Source: Strigamia acuminata (lineage: Eukaryota; Arthropoda; Chilopoda; Geophilomorpha; Linotaeniidae). From it: a stretch of DNA of 64,000 nucleotides. The notes under the pieces were generated by a model, which did not search any database, was not told the DNA's origin, and worked only from the letters and a program-made list of their open reading frames with translations. A program made the position numbers and the translations under genes. Positions 47,301 to 61,255 of this stretch are shown piece after piece; position 1 is the stretch's first letter; every line of letters starts with the position of its first letter. The stretch is from contig OX442319.1 in the NCBI GenBank assembly GCA_949358305.1, positions 7,564,001 through 7,628,000 of the forward strand, given 5' to 3'.

Positions 47301-49895
47301 TTTCTGAACATTCAGAGACATTGGTCTTGTGGTGTTTGTGCTAAGTCAACTGTGATGAAATCAAAAGTCTATTCTCCCAAATCATCGGTTAAATGTTTCT
47401 AAAACTTATATTGGAGGTTTCTACTAAGGTTTAAACACTATTTCTGAACATTCAGAGACATTGGACTTGTGGTGTTTGTGCTAAGTAACTGTGATGAGAT
47501 CAAAAGTCTATTCTCCCAAATCATTGCTTGGATGTTGCTAAAACTTACATTGAAGGCTTCTACTAAGGTTTAAACACTATTTCTGAACATTCAGAGACAT
47601 TGGTCTTGTGGTGTTTGTGCTAAGTCAACTGTGATGAGATCAAAGTCTATTCTCCCAAATCATCGGTTGGATGTTTCTAAAACTTACATTGGAGCCTTCT
47701 ACTAAGGTTTAAACACTATTTCTGAACATTCAGAGACATTGGTCTTATGATGTTTGTGCTAAGTCAACTATGATGAGATCAAAAGTCTATTCTCCCAAAT
47801 CATCGGTTGAATGTTTCTAAAACTTACATTGGAGCCTTCTACTAAGGTTTAAACACTATTTCTGAACATTCAGAGACATTGGTCTTGTGGTGTTTGTGCT
47901 AAGTCAACTGTGATGAGATCAAAAGTCTATTCTCCCAAATCATCGGTTGGATGTTTCTAAAACTTACATTGGAGCCTTCTACTAAGGTTTAAACACTATT
48001 TCTGAACATTCAGAGACATTGGTCTTGTGGTGTTTGTGCTAAGTCAACTGTGATGAGATCAAAAGTCTATTCTCCCAAATCATCGGTTGGATGTTTCTAA
48101 AACTTACATTGGAGCCTTCTACTAAGGTTTAAACACTATTTCTGAACATTCAGAGACATTGGTCTTGTGGTGTTTGTGCTAAGTCAACTGCGATGTGAAA
48201 TAAGCTCAAAATTTTTTTTTCAAAGTTTATTGCTTGGGTGTTGCTAAAACTTACATTGAAGGCTTCTACTAAGGTTTAAACACTATTTCTGAACATTCAG
48301 AGACATTGGACTTGTGGTGTTTGTGCTAAGTCAACTGCGATGTGAAATGAGCTCAAAATTTTTTTTTCAAAATTTATTGCTTAGGTGTTGCTAAAACTTA
48401 TATTGAAGGCTTCTACTAAGGTTTAAACACTATTTCTGAACATTCAGAGACATTGGTCTTGTGGTGTTTGTGCTAAGTCAACTGTGATGAGATCAAAAGT
48501 CTATTCTCCCAAATCATCGGTTGGATGTTTCTAAAACTTACATTGGAGCCTTCTACTAAGGTTTAAACACTATTTCTGAACATTCAGAGACATTGGACTT
48601 GTGGTGTTTGTGCTAAGTCAACTGCGATGTGAAATGAGCTCAAAATTTTTTTTTCAAAATTTATTGCTTGGGTGTTGCTAAAACTTAGATTGAAGGCTTC
48701 TACTAAGGTTTAAACACTATTTCTGAACATTCAGAGACATTGGTCTTGTGGTGTTTGTGCTAAGTCAACTGCGATGTGAAATGAGCTCAAAATTTTTTTC
48801 TTCAAAATTTAATGCTTGGGTGTTGCTAAAACTTATATTGAAGGCTTCTACTAAGGTTTAAACACTATTTCTGAACATTCAGAGACATTAGACTTGTGGT
48901 GTTTGTGCTAAGTCAACTGTGATGAGATCAAAAGTTTATTCTCCCAAATCATTCGTTGGATGTTTCTAAAACTTACATTGGAGCCTTCTACTAAGGTTTA
49001 AACACTATTTCTGAACATTCAGAGACATTGGTCTTGTGGTGTTTGTGCTAAGTCAACTGTGATGAGATCAAAAGTCTATTCTCCCAAATCATCGGTTAAA
49101 TGTTATAAAACTTACATTGGAGCCTTCTACTAAGGTTTAAACACTATTTCTGAACATTCAGAGACATTGGTCTTGTGGTGTTTGTGCTAAGTCAACTGTG
49201 ATGAAATCAAAAGTCTATTCTCCCAAATCATCGGTTAAATGTTTCTAAAACTTACATTGGAGCCTTCTACTAAGGTTTAAACACTATTTCTGAACATTCA
49301 GAGACATTGGACTTGTGGTGTTTGTGCTAAGTAACTGTGATGAGATCAAAAGTCTATTCTCCCAAATCATTGCTTGGATGTTGCTAAAACTTACATTGAA
49401 GGCTTCTACTAAGGTTTAAACACTATTTCTGAACATTCAGAGACATTGGTCTTGTGGTGTTTGTGCTAAGTCAACTGTGATGAGATCAAAGTCTATTCTC
49501 CCAAATCATCGGTTGGATGTTTCTAAAACTTACATTGGAGCCTTCTACTAAGGTTTAAACACTATTTCTGAACATTCAGAGACATTGGTCTTATGGTGTT
49601 TGTGCTAAGTCAACTATGATGAGATCAAAAGTCTATTCTCCCAAATCATCGGTTGAATGTTTCTAAAACTTACATTGGAGCCTTCTACTAAGGTTTAAAC
49701 ACTATTTCTGAACATTCAGAGACATTGGTCTTGTGGTGTTTGTGCTAAGTCAACTGTGATGAGATCAAAAGTCTATTCTTCCAAATCATCGGTTGGATGT
49801 TTCTAAAACTTACATTGGAGCCTTCTACTAAGGTTTAAACACTATTTCTGAACATTCAGAGACATTGGTCTTGTGGTGTTTGTGCTAAGTCAACT
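44358..49895. repeat. Three tandem 1,846-bp HOR units (13-mers)
   Basis: Units 44358-46203, 46204-48049 and 48050-49895. A rare gatgaaatc variant appears once per unit at 45511, 47357 and 49203, exactly 1,846 apart. The ttcttc interruption of the T tract also keeps register. The sum fits nine 140-type and four 147-type monomers minus two single-base deletions. Unit 3 starts B-A where units 1 and 2 start A-B, and unit 2 carries A-B where the others have B-A (46638-46924 against 44792-45078). Confidence 0.88.
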
Positions 49896-52800
49896 GCGAT
49901 GTGAAATAAGCTCAAAATTTTTTTTTCAAAGTTTATTGCTTGGGTGTTGCTAAAACTTACATTGAAGGCTTCTACTAAGGTTTAAACACTATTTCTAAAC
50001 ATTCAGAGACATTGGTCTTGTGGTGTTTGTGCTAAGTCAACTGTGATGAGATCAAAAGTCTATTCTCCCAAATCATCGGTTGGATGTTTCTAAAACTTAC
50101 ATTGGAGCCTTCTACTAAGGTTTAAACACTATTTCTGAACATTCAGAGACATTGGACTTGTGGTGTTTGTGCTAAGTCAACTGCGATGTGAAATGAGCTC
50201 AAAATTTTTTTTTCAAAATTTATTGCTTAGGTGTTGCTAAAACTTATATTGAAGGCTTCTACTAAGGTTTAAACACTATTTCTGAACATTCAGAGACATT
50301 GGTCTTGTGGTGTTTGTGCTAAGTCAACTACGATGTGAAATGAGCTCAAAATTTTTTTTTCAAAATTTAATGCTTGGGTGTTGCTAAAACTTATATTGAA
50401 GGCTTCTACTAAGGTTTAAACACTATTTCTGAACATTCAGAGACATTGGACTTGTGGTGTTTGTGCTAAGTCAACTGTGATGAGATCAAAAGTTTATTCT
50501 CCCAAATCATTCGTTGGATGTTTCTAAAACTTACATTGGAGCCTTCTACTAAGGTTTAAACACTATTTCTGAACATTCAGAGACATTGGTCTTGTGGTGT
50601 TTGTGCTAAGTCAACTGTGATGAGATCAAAAGTCTATTCTCCCAAATCATCGGTTGGATGTTTCTAAAACTTACATTGGAGCCTTCTACTAAGGTTTAAA
50701 CACTATTTCTGAACATTCAGAGACATTGGTCTTGTGGTGTTTGTGCTAAGTCAACTGCGATGTGAAATGAGCTCAAAATTTTTTTTTCAAAATTTATTGC
50801 TTGGGTGTTGCTAAAACTTATATTGAAGGCTTCTACTAAGGTTTAAACACTATTTCTGAACATTCAGAGACATTGGACTTGTGATGTTTGTGCTAAGTCA
50901 ACTGTGATGAGATCCAAAGTCTATTCTCCCAAATCATTGGTTGGATGTTTCTAAAACTTACATTGGAGCCTTCTACTAAGGTTTAAACACTATTTCTGAA
51001 CATTCAGAGACATTCGTCTTGTGGTGTTTGTGCTAAGTCAACTGTGATGAGATCAAAAGTCTATTCTCCCAAATCATCGGTTAAATGTTTCTAAAACTTA
51101 CATTGGAGCCTTCTACTAAGGTTTAAACACTATTTCTGAACATTCAGAGACATTGGTCTTGTGGTGTTTGTGCTAAGTCAACTGTGATGAGATCAAAAGT
51201 CTTTTCTCCCAAATCATCGGTTGGATGTTTCTAAAACTTACATTGGAGCCTTCTACTAAGGTTTAAACACTATTTCTGAACATTCAGAGACATTGGTCTT
51301 GTGGTGTTTGTGCTAAGTCAACTGTGATGAGATCAAAAGTCTATTCCCCAAATCATTGCTTGGATGTTGCTAAAACTTACATTGAAGGCTTCTACTAAGG
51401 TTTAAACACTATTTCTGAACATTCAGAGACATTGGTCTTGTGGTGTTTGTGCTAAGTCAACTGTGATGAGATCAAAAGTCTTTTCTCCCAAATCATCGGT
51501 TGGATGTTTCTAAAACTTACATTGGAGCCTTCTACTAAGGTTTAAACACTATTTCTGAACATTCAGAGACATTGGTCTTGTGGTGTTTGTGCTAAGTCAA
51601 CTGTGATGAGATCAAAAGTCTATTCTCCCAAATCATCGGTTAAATGTTTCTAAAACTTACATTGGAGCCTTCTACTAAGGTTTAAACACTATTTCTGAAC
51701 ATTCAGAGACATTGGTCTTGTGGTGTTTGTGCTAAGTCAACTGTGATGAGATCAAAAGTCTATTCCCCAAATCATTGCTTGGATGTTGCTAAAACTTACA
51801 TTGAAGGCTTCTACTAAGGTTTAAACACTATTTCTGAACATTCAGAGACATTGGTCTTGTGGTGTTTGTGCTAAGTCAACTGTGATGAGATCAAAAGTCT
51901 ATTCTCCCAAATCATCGGTTGGATGTTTCTAAAACTTACATTGGAGCCTTCTACTAAAGTTTAAACACTATTTCTGAACATTCAGAGACATTGGTCTTAT
52001 GGTGTTTGTGCTAAGTCAACTATGATGAGATCAAAAGTCTATTCTCCCAAATCATCGGTTGAATGTTTCTAAAACTTACATTGGAGCCTTCTACTAAGGT
52101 TTAAACACTATTTCTGAACATTCAGAGACATTGGTCTTGTGGTGTTTGTGCTAAGTCAACTGTGATGAGATCAAAAGTCTATTCTCCCAAATCATCGGTT
52201 AGATGTTTCTAAAACTTACATTGGAGCCTTCTACTAAGGTTTAAACACTATTTCTGAACATTCAGAGACATTGGTCTTGTGGTGTTTGTGCTAAGTCAAC
52301 TGCGATGTGAAATCAGCTCAAAATTTTTTTTTCAAAGTTTATTGCTTGGGTGTTGCTAAAACTTACATTGAAGGCTTCTACTAAGGTTTAAACACTATTT
52401 CTAAACATTCAGAGACATTGGTCTTGTGGTGTTTGTGCTAAGTCAACTGTGATGAGATCAAAAGTCTATTCTCCCAAATCATCGGTTGGATGTTTCTAAA
52501 ACTTACATTGGAGCCTTCTACTAAGGTTTAAACACTATTTCTGAACATTCAGAGACATTGGACTTGTGGTGTTTGTGCTAAGTCAACTGCGATGTGAAAT
52601 GAGCTCAAAATTTTTTTTTCAAAATTTAATGCTTGGGTGTTGCTAAAACTTATATTGAAGGCTTCTACTAAGGTTTAAACACTATTTCTGAACATTCAGA
52701 GACATTGGACTTGTGGTGTTTGTGCTAAGTCAACTGCGATGTGAAATGAGCTCAAAATTTTTTTTTCAAAATTTATTGCTTGGGTGTTGCTAAAACTTAG

Positions 52801-55574
52801 ATTGAAGGCTTCTACTAAGGTTTAAACACTATTTCTGAACATTCAGAGACATTGGTCTTGTGGTGTTTGTGCTAAGTCAACTGCGATGTGAAATGAGCTC
52901 AAAATTTTTTTCTTCAAAATTTAATGCTTGGGTGTTGCTAAAACTTATATTGAAGGCTTCTACTAAGGTTTAAACACTATTTCTGAACATTCAGAGACAT
53001 TAGACTTGTGGTGTTTGTGCTAAGTCAACTGTGATGAGATCAAAAGTTTATTCTCCCAAATCATTCGTTGGATGTTTCTAAAACTTACATTGGAGCCTTC
53101 TACTAAGGTTTAAACACTATTTCTGAACATTCAGAGACATTGGTCTTGTGGTGTTTGTGCTAAGTCAACTGTGATGAGATCAAAAGTCTATTCTCCCAAA
53201 TCATCGGTTAAATGTTATAAAACTTACATTGGAGCCTTCTACTAAGGTTTAAACACTATTTCTGAACATTCAGAGACATTGGTCTTGTGGTGTTTGTGCT
53301 AAGTCAACTGTGATGAAATCAAAAGTCTATTCTCCCAAATCATCGGTTAAATGTTTCTAAAACTTACATTGGAGCCTTCTACTAAGGTTTAAACACTATT
53401 TCTGAACATTCAGAGACATTGGACTTGTGGTGTTTGTGCTAAGTAACTGTGATGAGATCAAAAGTCTATTCTCCCAAATCATTGCTTGGATGTTGCTAAA
53501 ACTTACATTGAAGGCTTCTACTAAGGTTTAAACACTATTTCTGAACATTCAGAGACATTGGTCTTGTGGTGTTTGTGCTAAGTCAACTGTGATGAGATCA
53601 AAGTCTATTCTCCCAAATCATCGGTTGGATGTTTCTAAAACTTACATTGGAGCCTTCTACTAAGGTTTAAACACTATTTCTGAACATTCAGAGACATTGG
53701 TCTTATGGTGTTTGTGCTAAGTCAACTATGATGAGATCAAAAGTCTATTCTCCCAAATCATCGGTTGAATGTTTCTAAAACTTACATTGGAGCCTTCTAC
53801 TAAGGTTTAAACACTATTTCTGAACATTCAGAGACATTGGTCTTGTGGTGTTTGTGCTAAGTCAACTGTGATGAGATCAAAAGTCTATTCTTCCAAATCA
53901 TCGGTTGGATGTTTCTAAAACTTACATTGGAGCCTTCTACTAAGGTTTAAACACTATTTCTGAACATTCAGAGACATTGGTCTTGTGGTGTTTGTGCTAA
54001 GTCAACTGCGATGTGAAATAAGCTCAAAATTTTTTTTTCAAAGTTTATTGCTTGGGTGTTGCTAAAACTTACATTGAAGGCTTCTACTAAGGTTTAAACA
54101 CTATTTCTAAACATTCAGAGACATTGGTCTTGTGGTGTTTGTGCTAAGTCAACTGTGATGAGATCAAAAGTCTATTCTCCCAAATCATCGGTTGGATGTT
54201 TCTAAAACTTACATTGGAGCCTTCTACTAAGGTTTAAACACTATTTCTGAACATTCAGAGACATTGGACTTGTGGTGTTTGTGCTAAGTCAACTGCGATG
54301 TGAAATGAGCTCAAAATTTTTTTTTCAAAATTTATTGCTTAGGTGTTGCTAAAACTTATATTGAAGGCTTCTACTAAGGTTTAAACACTATTTCTGAACA
54401 TTCAGAGACATTGGTCTTGTGGTGTTTGTGCTAAGTCAACTACGATGTGAAATGAGCTCAAAATTTTTTTTTCAAAATTTAATGCTTGGGTGTTGCTAAA
54501 ACTTATATTGAAGGCTTCTACTAAGGTTTAAACACTATTTCTGAACATTCAGAGACATTGGACTTGTGGTGTTTGTGCTAAGTCAACTGTGATGAGATCA
54601 AAAGTTTATTCTCCCAAATCATTCGTTGGATGTTTCTAAAACTTACATTGGAGCCTTCTACTAAGGTTTAAACACTATTTCTGAACATTCAGAGACATTG
54701 GTCTTGTGGTGTTTGTGCTAAGTCAACTGTGATGAGATCAAAAGTCTATTCTCCCAAATCATCGGTTGGATGTTTCTAAAACTTACATTGGAGCCTTCTA
54801 CTAAGGTTTAAACACTATTTCTGAACATTCAGAGACATTGGTCTTGTGGTGTTTGTGCTAAGTCAACTGCGATGTGAAATGAGCTCAAAATTTTTTTTTC
54901 AAAATTTATTGCTTGGGTGTTGCTAAAACTTATATTGAAGGCTTCTACTAAGGTTTAAACACTATTTCTGAACATTCAGAGACATTGGACTTGTGATGTT
55001 TGTGCTAAGTCAACTGTGATGAGATCCAAAGTCTATTCTCCCAAATCATTGGTTGGATGTTTCTAAAACTTACATTGGAGCCTTCTACTAAGGTTTAAAC
55101 ACTATTTCTGAACATTCAGAGACATTCGTCTTGTGGTGTTTGTGCTAAGTCAACTGTGATGAGATCAAAAGTCTATTCTCCCAAATCATCGGTTAAATGT
55201 TTCTAAAACTTACATTGGAGCCTTCTACTAAGGTTTAAACACTATTTCTGAACATTCAGAGACATTGGTCTTGTGGTGTTTGTGCTAAGTCAACTGTGAT
55301 GAGATCAAAAGTCTTTTCTCCCAAATCATCGGTTGGATGTTTCTAAAACTTACATTGGAGCCTTCTACTAAGGTTTAAACACTATTTCTGAACATTCAGA
55401 GACATTGGTCTTGTGGTGTTTGTGCTAAGTCAACTGTGATGAGATCAAAAGTCTATTCCCCAAATCATTGCTTGGATGTTGCTAAAACTTACATTGAAGG
55501 CTTCTACTAAGGTTTAAACACTATTTCTGAACATTCAGAGACATTGGTCTTGTGGTGTTTGTGCTAAGTCAACT

Positions 55575-56567
55575 GCGATGTGAAATAAGCTCAAAATTTT
55601 TTTTTCAAAATTTATTGCTTGGGTGTTGCTAAAACTTACATTGAAGGCTTCTACTAAGGTTTAAACACTATTTCTAAACATTCAGAGACATTGGTCTTGT
55701 GGTGTTTGTGCTAAGTCAACTGTGATGAGATCAAAAGTCTATTCTCCCAAATCATCGGTTGGATGTTTCTAAAACTTACATTGGAGCCTTCTACTAAGGT
55801 TTAAACACTATTTCTGAACATTCAGAGACATTGGTCTTGTGGTGTTTGTGCTAAGTCAACTGCGATGTGAAATGAGCTCAAAATTTTTTTTTCAAAATTT
55901 ATTGCTTGGGTGTTGCTAAAACTTATATTGAAGGCTTCTACTAAGGTTTAAACACTATTTCTGAACATTCAGAGACATTGGACTTGTGATGTTTGTGCTA
56001 AGTCAACTGTGATGAGATCCAAAGTCTATTCTCCCAAATCATTGGTTGGATGTTTCTAAAACTTACATTGGAGCCTTCTACTAAGGTTTAAACACTATTT
56101 CTGAACATTCAGAGACATTCGTCTTGTGGTGTTTGTGCTAAGTCAACTGTGATGAGATCAAAAGTCTATTCTCCCAAATCATCGGTTAAATGTTTCTAAA
56201 ACTTACATTGGAGCCTTCTACTAAGGTTTAAACACTATTTCTGAACATTCAGAGACATTGGTCTTGTGGTGTTTGTGCTAAGTCAACTGTGATGAGATCA
56301 AAAGTCTTTTCTCCCAAATCATCGGTTGGATGTTTCTAAAACTTACATTGGAGCCTTCTACTAAGGTTTAAACACTATTTCTGAACATTCAGAGACATTG
56401 GTCTTGTGGTGTTTGTGCTAAGTCAACTGTGATGAGATCAAAAGTCTATTCCCCAAATCATTGCTTGGATGTTGCTAAAACTTACATTGAAGGCTTCTAC
56501 TAAGGTTTAAACACTATTTCTGAACATTCAGAGACATTGGTCTTGTGGTGTTTGTGCTAAGTCAACT
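55575..56567. repeat. 993-bp heptamer HOR unit
   Basis: Monomer lengths 147+140+147+140+140+140+139. Marker variants in order: aataagctc; plain B; gagctc A; gatccaaag after ttgtgatg; cattcgtc with ttaaatg; gtcttttctc; ctattccccaaatcattgcttgg. The ttgtgatg mark recurs at 54993, 55986, 57840, 58833 and 59826, with 993-bp steps except one of 1,854. Confidence 0.85.
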
Positions 56568-58421
56568 GCGATGTGAAATAAGCTCAAAATTTTTTTTTCA
56601 AAATTTATTGCTTGGGTGTTGCTAAAACTTACATTGAAGGCTTCTACTAAGGTTTAAACACTATTTCTAAACATTCAGAGACATTGGTCTTGTGGTGTTT
56701 GTGCTAAGTCAACTGTGATGAGATCAAAAGTCTATTCTCCCAAATCATCGGTTGGATGTTTCTAAAACTTACATTGGAGCCTTCTACTAAGGTTTAAACA
56801 CTATTTCTGAACATTCAGAGACATTGGTCTTGTGGTGTTTGTGCTAAGTCAACTGCGATGTGAAATGAGCTCAAAATTTTTTTTTCAAAATTTATTGCTT
56901 GGGTGTTGCTAAAACTTATATTGAAGGCTTCTACTAAGGTTTAAACACTATTTCTGAACATTCAGAGACATTGGACTTGTGATGTTTGTGCTAAGTCAAC
57001 TGTGATGAGATCAAAAGTCTATTCTCCCAAATCATCAGTTGGATGTTTCTAAAACTTACATTGGAGCCTTCTACTAAGGTTTAAACACTATTTCTGAACA
57101 TTTAGAGACATTGGTCTTGTGGTGTTTGTGCTAAGTCAACTGCGATGTGAAATGAGCTCAAAATTTTTTTTTCAAAATTTATTGCTTAGGTGTTGCTAAA
57201 ACTTATATTGAAGGCTTCTACTAAGGTTTAAACACTATTTCTGAACATTCAGAGACATTGGTCTTGTGGTGTTTGTGCTAAGTCAACTACGATGTGAAAT
57301 GAGCTCAAAATTTTTTTTTCAAAATTTAATGCTTGGGTGTTGCTAAAACTTATATTGAAGGCTTCTACTAAGGTTTAAACACTATTTCTGAACATTCAGA
57401 GACATTGGACTTGTGGTGTTTGTGCTAAGTCAACTGTGATGAGATCAAAAGTTTATTCTCCCAAATCATTCGTTGGATGTTTCTAAAACTTACATTGGAG
57501 CCTTCTACTAAGGTTTAAACACTATTTCTGAACATTCAGAGACATTGGTCTTGTGGTGTTTGTGCTAAGTCAACTGTGATGAGATCCAAAGTCTATTCTC
57601 CCAAATCATCGGTTGGATGTTTCTAAAACTTACATTGGAGCCTTCTACTAAGGTTTAAACACTATTTCTGAACATTCAGAGACATTGGTCTTGTGGTGTT
57701 TGTGCTAAGTCAACTGCGATGTGAAATGAGCTCAAAATTTTTTTTTCAAAATTTATTGCTTGGGTGTTGCTAAAACTTATATTGAAGGCTTCTACTAAGG
57801 TTTAAACACTATTTCTGAACATTCAGAGACATTGGACTTGTGATGTTTGTGCTAAGTCAACTGTGATGAGATCCAAAGTCTATTCTCCCAAATCATTGGT
57901 TGGATGTTTCTAAAACTTACATTGGAGCCTTCTACTAAGGTTTAAACACTATTTCTGAACATTCAGAGACATTCGTCTTGTGGTGTTTGTGCTAAGTCAA
58001 CTGTGATGAGATCAAAAGTCTATTCTCCCAAATCATCGGTTAAATGTTTCTAAAACTTACATTGGAGCCTTCTACTAAGGTTTAAACACTATTTCTGAAC
58101 ATTCAGAGACATTGGTCTTGTGGTGTTTGTGCTAAGTCAACTGTGATGAGATCAAAAGTCTTTTCTCCCAAATCATCGGTTGGATGTTTCTAAAACTTAC
58201 ATTGGAGCCTTCTACTAAGGTTTAAACACTATTTCTGAACATTCAGAGACATTGGTCTTGTGGTGTTTGTGCTAAGTCAACTGTGATGAGATCAAAAGTC
58301 TATTCCCCAAATCATTGCTTGGATGTTGCTAAAACTTACATTGAAGGCTTCTACTAAGGTTTAAACACTATTTCTGAACATTCAGAGACATTGGTCTTGT
58401 GGTGTTTGTGCTAAGTCAACT

Positions 58422-59414
58422 GCGATGTGAAATAAGCTCAAAATTTTTTTTTCAAAATTTATTGCTTGGGTGTTGCTAAAACTTACATTGAAGGCTTCTA
58501 CTAAGGTTTAAACACTATTTCTAAACATTCAGAGACATTGGTCTTGTGGTGTTTGTGCTAAGTCAACTGTGATGAGATCAAAAGTCTATTCTCCCAAATC
58601 ATCGGTTGGATGTTTCTAAAACTTACATTGGAGCCTTCTACTAAGGTTTAAACACTATTTCTGAACATTCAGAGACATTGGTCTTGTGGTGTTTGTGCTA
58701 AGTCAACTGCGATGTGAAATGAGCTCAAAATTTTTTTTTCAAAATTTATTGCTTGGGTGTTGCTAAAACTTATATTGAAGGCTTCTACTAAGGTTTAAAC
58801 ACTATTTCTGAACATTCAGAGACATTGGACTTGTGATGTTTGTGCTAAGTCAACTGTGATGAGATCCAAAGTCTATTCTCCCAAATCATTGGTTGGATGT
58901 TTCTAAAACTTACATTGGAGCCTTCTACTAAGGTTTAAACACTATTTCTGAACATTCAGAGACATTCGTCTTGTGGTGTTTGTGCTAAGTCAACTGTGAT
59001 GAGATCAAAAGTCTATTCTCCCAAATCATCGGTTAAATGTTTCTAAAACTTACATTGGAGCCTTCTACTAAGGTTTAAACACTATTTCTGAACATTCAGA
59101 GACATTGGTCTTGTGGTGTTTGTGCTAAGTCAACTGTGATGAGATCAAAAGTCTTTTCTCCCAAATCATCGGTTGGATGTTTCTAAAACTTACATTGGAG
59201 CCTTCTACTAAGGTTTAAACACTATTTCTGAACATTCAGAGACATTGGTCTTGTGGTGTTTGTGCTAAGTCAACTGTGATGAGATCAAAAGTCTATTCCC
59301 CAAATCATTGCTTGGATGTTGCTAAAACTTACATTGAAGGCTTCTACTAAGGTTTAAACACTATTTCTGAACATTCAGAGACATTGGTCTTGTGGTGTTT
59401 GTGCTAAGTCAACT
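58422..59414. repeat. 993-bp heptamer HOR unit
   Basis: Same seven marker monomers as 55575-56567. A further unit begins at 59415 but departs after the third monomer. Confidence 0.85.
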
Positions 59415-60268
59415 GCGATGTGAAATAAGCTCAAAATTTTTTTTTCAAAATTTATTGCTTGGGTGTTGCTAAAACTTACATTGAAGGCTTCTACTAAGGT
59501 TTAAACACTATTTCTAAACATTCAGAGACATTGGTCTTGTGGTGTTTGTGCTAAGTCAACTGTGATGAGATCAAAAGTCTATTCTCCCAAATCATCGGTT
59601 GGATGTTTCTAAAACTTACATTGGAGCCTTCTACTAAGGTTTAAACACTATTTCTGAACATTCAGAGACATTGGTCTTGTGGTGTTTGTGCTAAGTCAAC
59701 TGCGATGTGAAATGAGCTCAAAATTTTTTTTTCAAAATTTATTGCTTGGGTGTTGCTAAAACTTATATTGAAGGCTTCTACTAAGGTTTAAACACTATTT
59801 CTGAACATTCAGAGACATTGGACTTGTGATGTTTGTGCTAAGTCAACTGTGATGAGATCAAAAGTCTATTCTCCCAAATCATCAGTTGGATGTTTCTAAA
59901 ACTTACATTGGAGCCTTCTACTAAGGTTTAAACACTATTTCTGAACATTTAGAGACATTGGTCTTGTGGTGTTTATGCTAAGTCAACTGTGATGAGATCA
60001 AAAGTCTATTCTCCCAAATCATCGGTTGGATGTTTCTAAAACTTACATTGGAGCCTTCTACTAAGGTTTAAACACTATTTCTGAACATTCAGAGACATTG
60101 ATCTTATGGTGTTTGTGCTAAGTCAACTGTGATGAGATCAAAAGTCTATTCTCCCAAATCATCGGTTGGATGTTTCTAAAACTTACATTGGAGCCTTCTA
60201 CTAAGGTTTAAACACTATTTCTGAACATTCAGAGACATTGGTCTTGTGGTGTTTGTACTAAGTCAACT

Positions 60269-61255
60269 GCGATGTAAAATAAGCTCAAAATTTTTTTTTC
60301 AAAATTTATTGCTTGGGTGTTGCTAAAACTTACATTGAAGGCTTCTACTAAGGTTTAAACACTATTTCTAAATATTCAGAGACATTGGTCTTGTGGTGTT
60401 TGTGCTAAGTCAACTGTGATGAGATCAAAAGTCTATTCTCCCAAATCATCGGTTGGATGTTTCTAAAACTTACATTGGAGCCTTCTACTAAGGTTTAAAC
60501 ACTATTTCTGAACATTCAGAGACATTGGTCTTGTGGTGTTTGTGCTAAGTCAACTGTGATGAGATCAAAAGTCTATTCTCCCAAATCATCGGTTAAATGT
60601 TTCTAAAACTTACATTGGAGCCTTCTACTAAGGTTTAAACACTATTTCTGAACATTCAGAGACATTGGTCTTGTGGTGTTTGTGCTAAGTCAACTGTGAT
60701 GAGATCAAAAGTCTATTCTCCCAAATCATCAGTTGGATGTTTCTAAAACTTACATTGGAGCCTTCTACTAAGGTTTAAACACTATTTCTGAACATTTAGA
60801 GACATTGGTCTTGTGGTGTTTATGCTAAGTCAACTGTGATGAGATCAAAAGTCTATTCTCCCAAATCATCGGTTGGATGTTTCTAAAACTTACATTGGAG
60901 CCTTCTACTAAGGTTTAAACACTATTTCTGAACATTCAGAGACATTGGTCTTATGGTGTTTGTGCTAAGTCAACTGTGATGAGATCAAAAGTCTATTCTC
61001 CCAAATCATCGGTTGAATGTTTCTAAAACTTACATTGGAGCCTTCTACTAAGGTTTAAACACTATTTCTGAACATTCAGAGACATTGGTCTTGTGGTGTT
61101 TGTGCTAAGTCAACTGTGATGAGATCAAAAGTCTATTCTCCCAAATCATCGGTTGGATGTTTCTAAAACTTACATTGGAGCCTTCTACTAAGGTTTAAAC
61201 ACTATTTCTGAACATTCAGAGACATTGGTCTTGTGGTGTTTGTACTAAGTCAACT
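60269..61255. repeat. 987-bp heptamer HOR unit
   Basis: From one gatgtaaaataagctc monomer (preceded by tttgtactaag) to the next at 61256: one 147-bp and six 140-bp monomers. It carries the catttagagac and gtttatgctaag variants seen only at the right end of the window. Confidence 0.85.
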
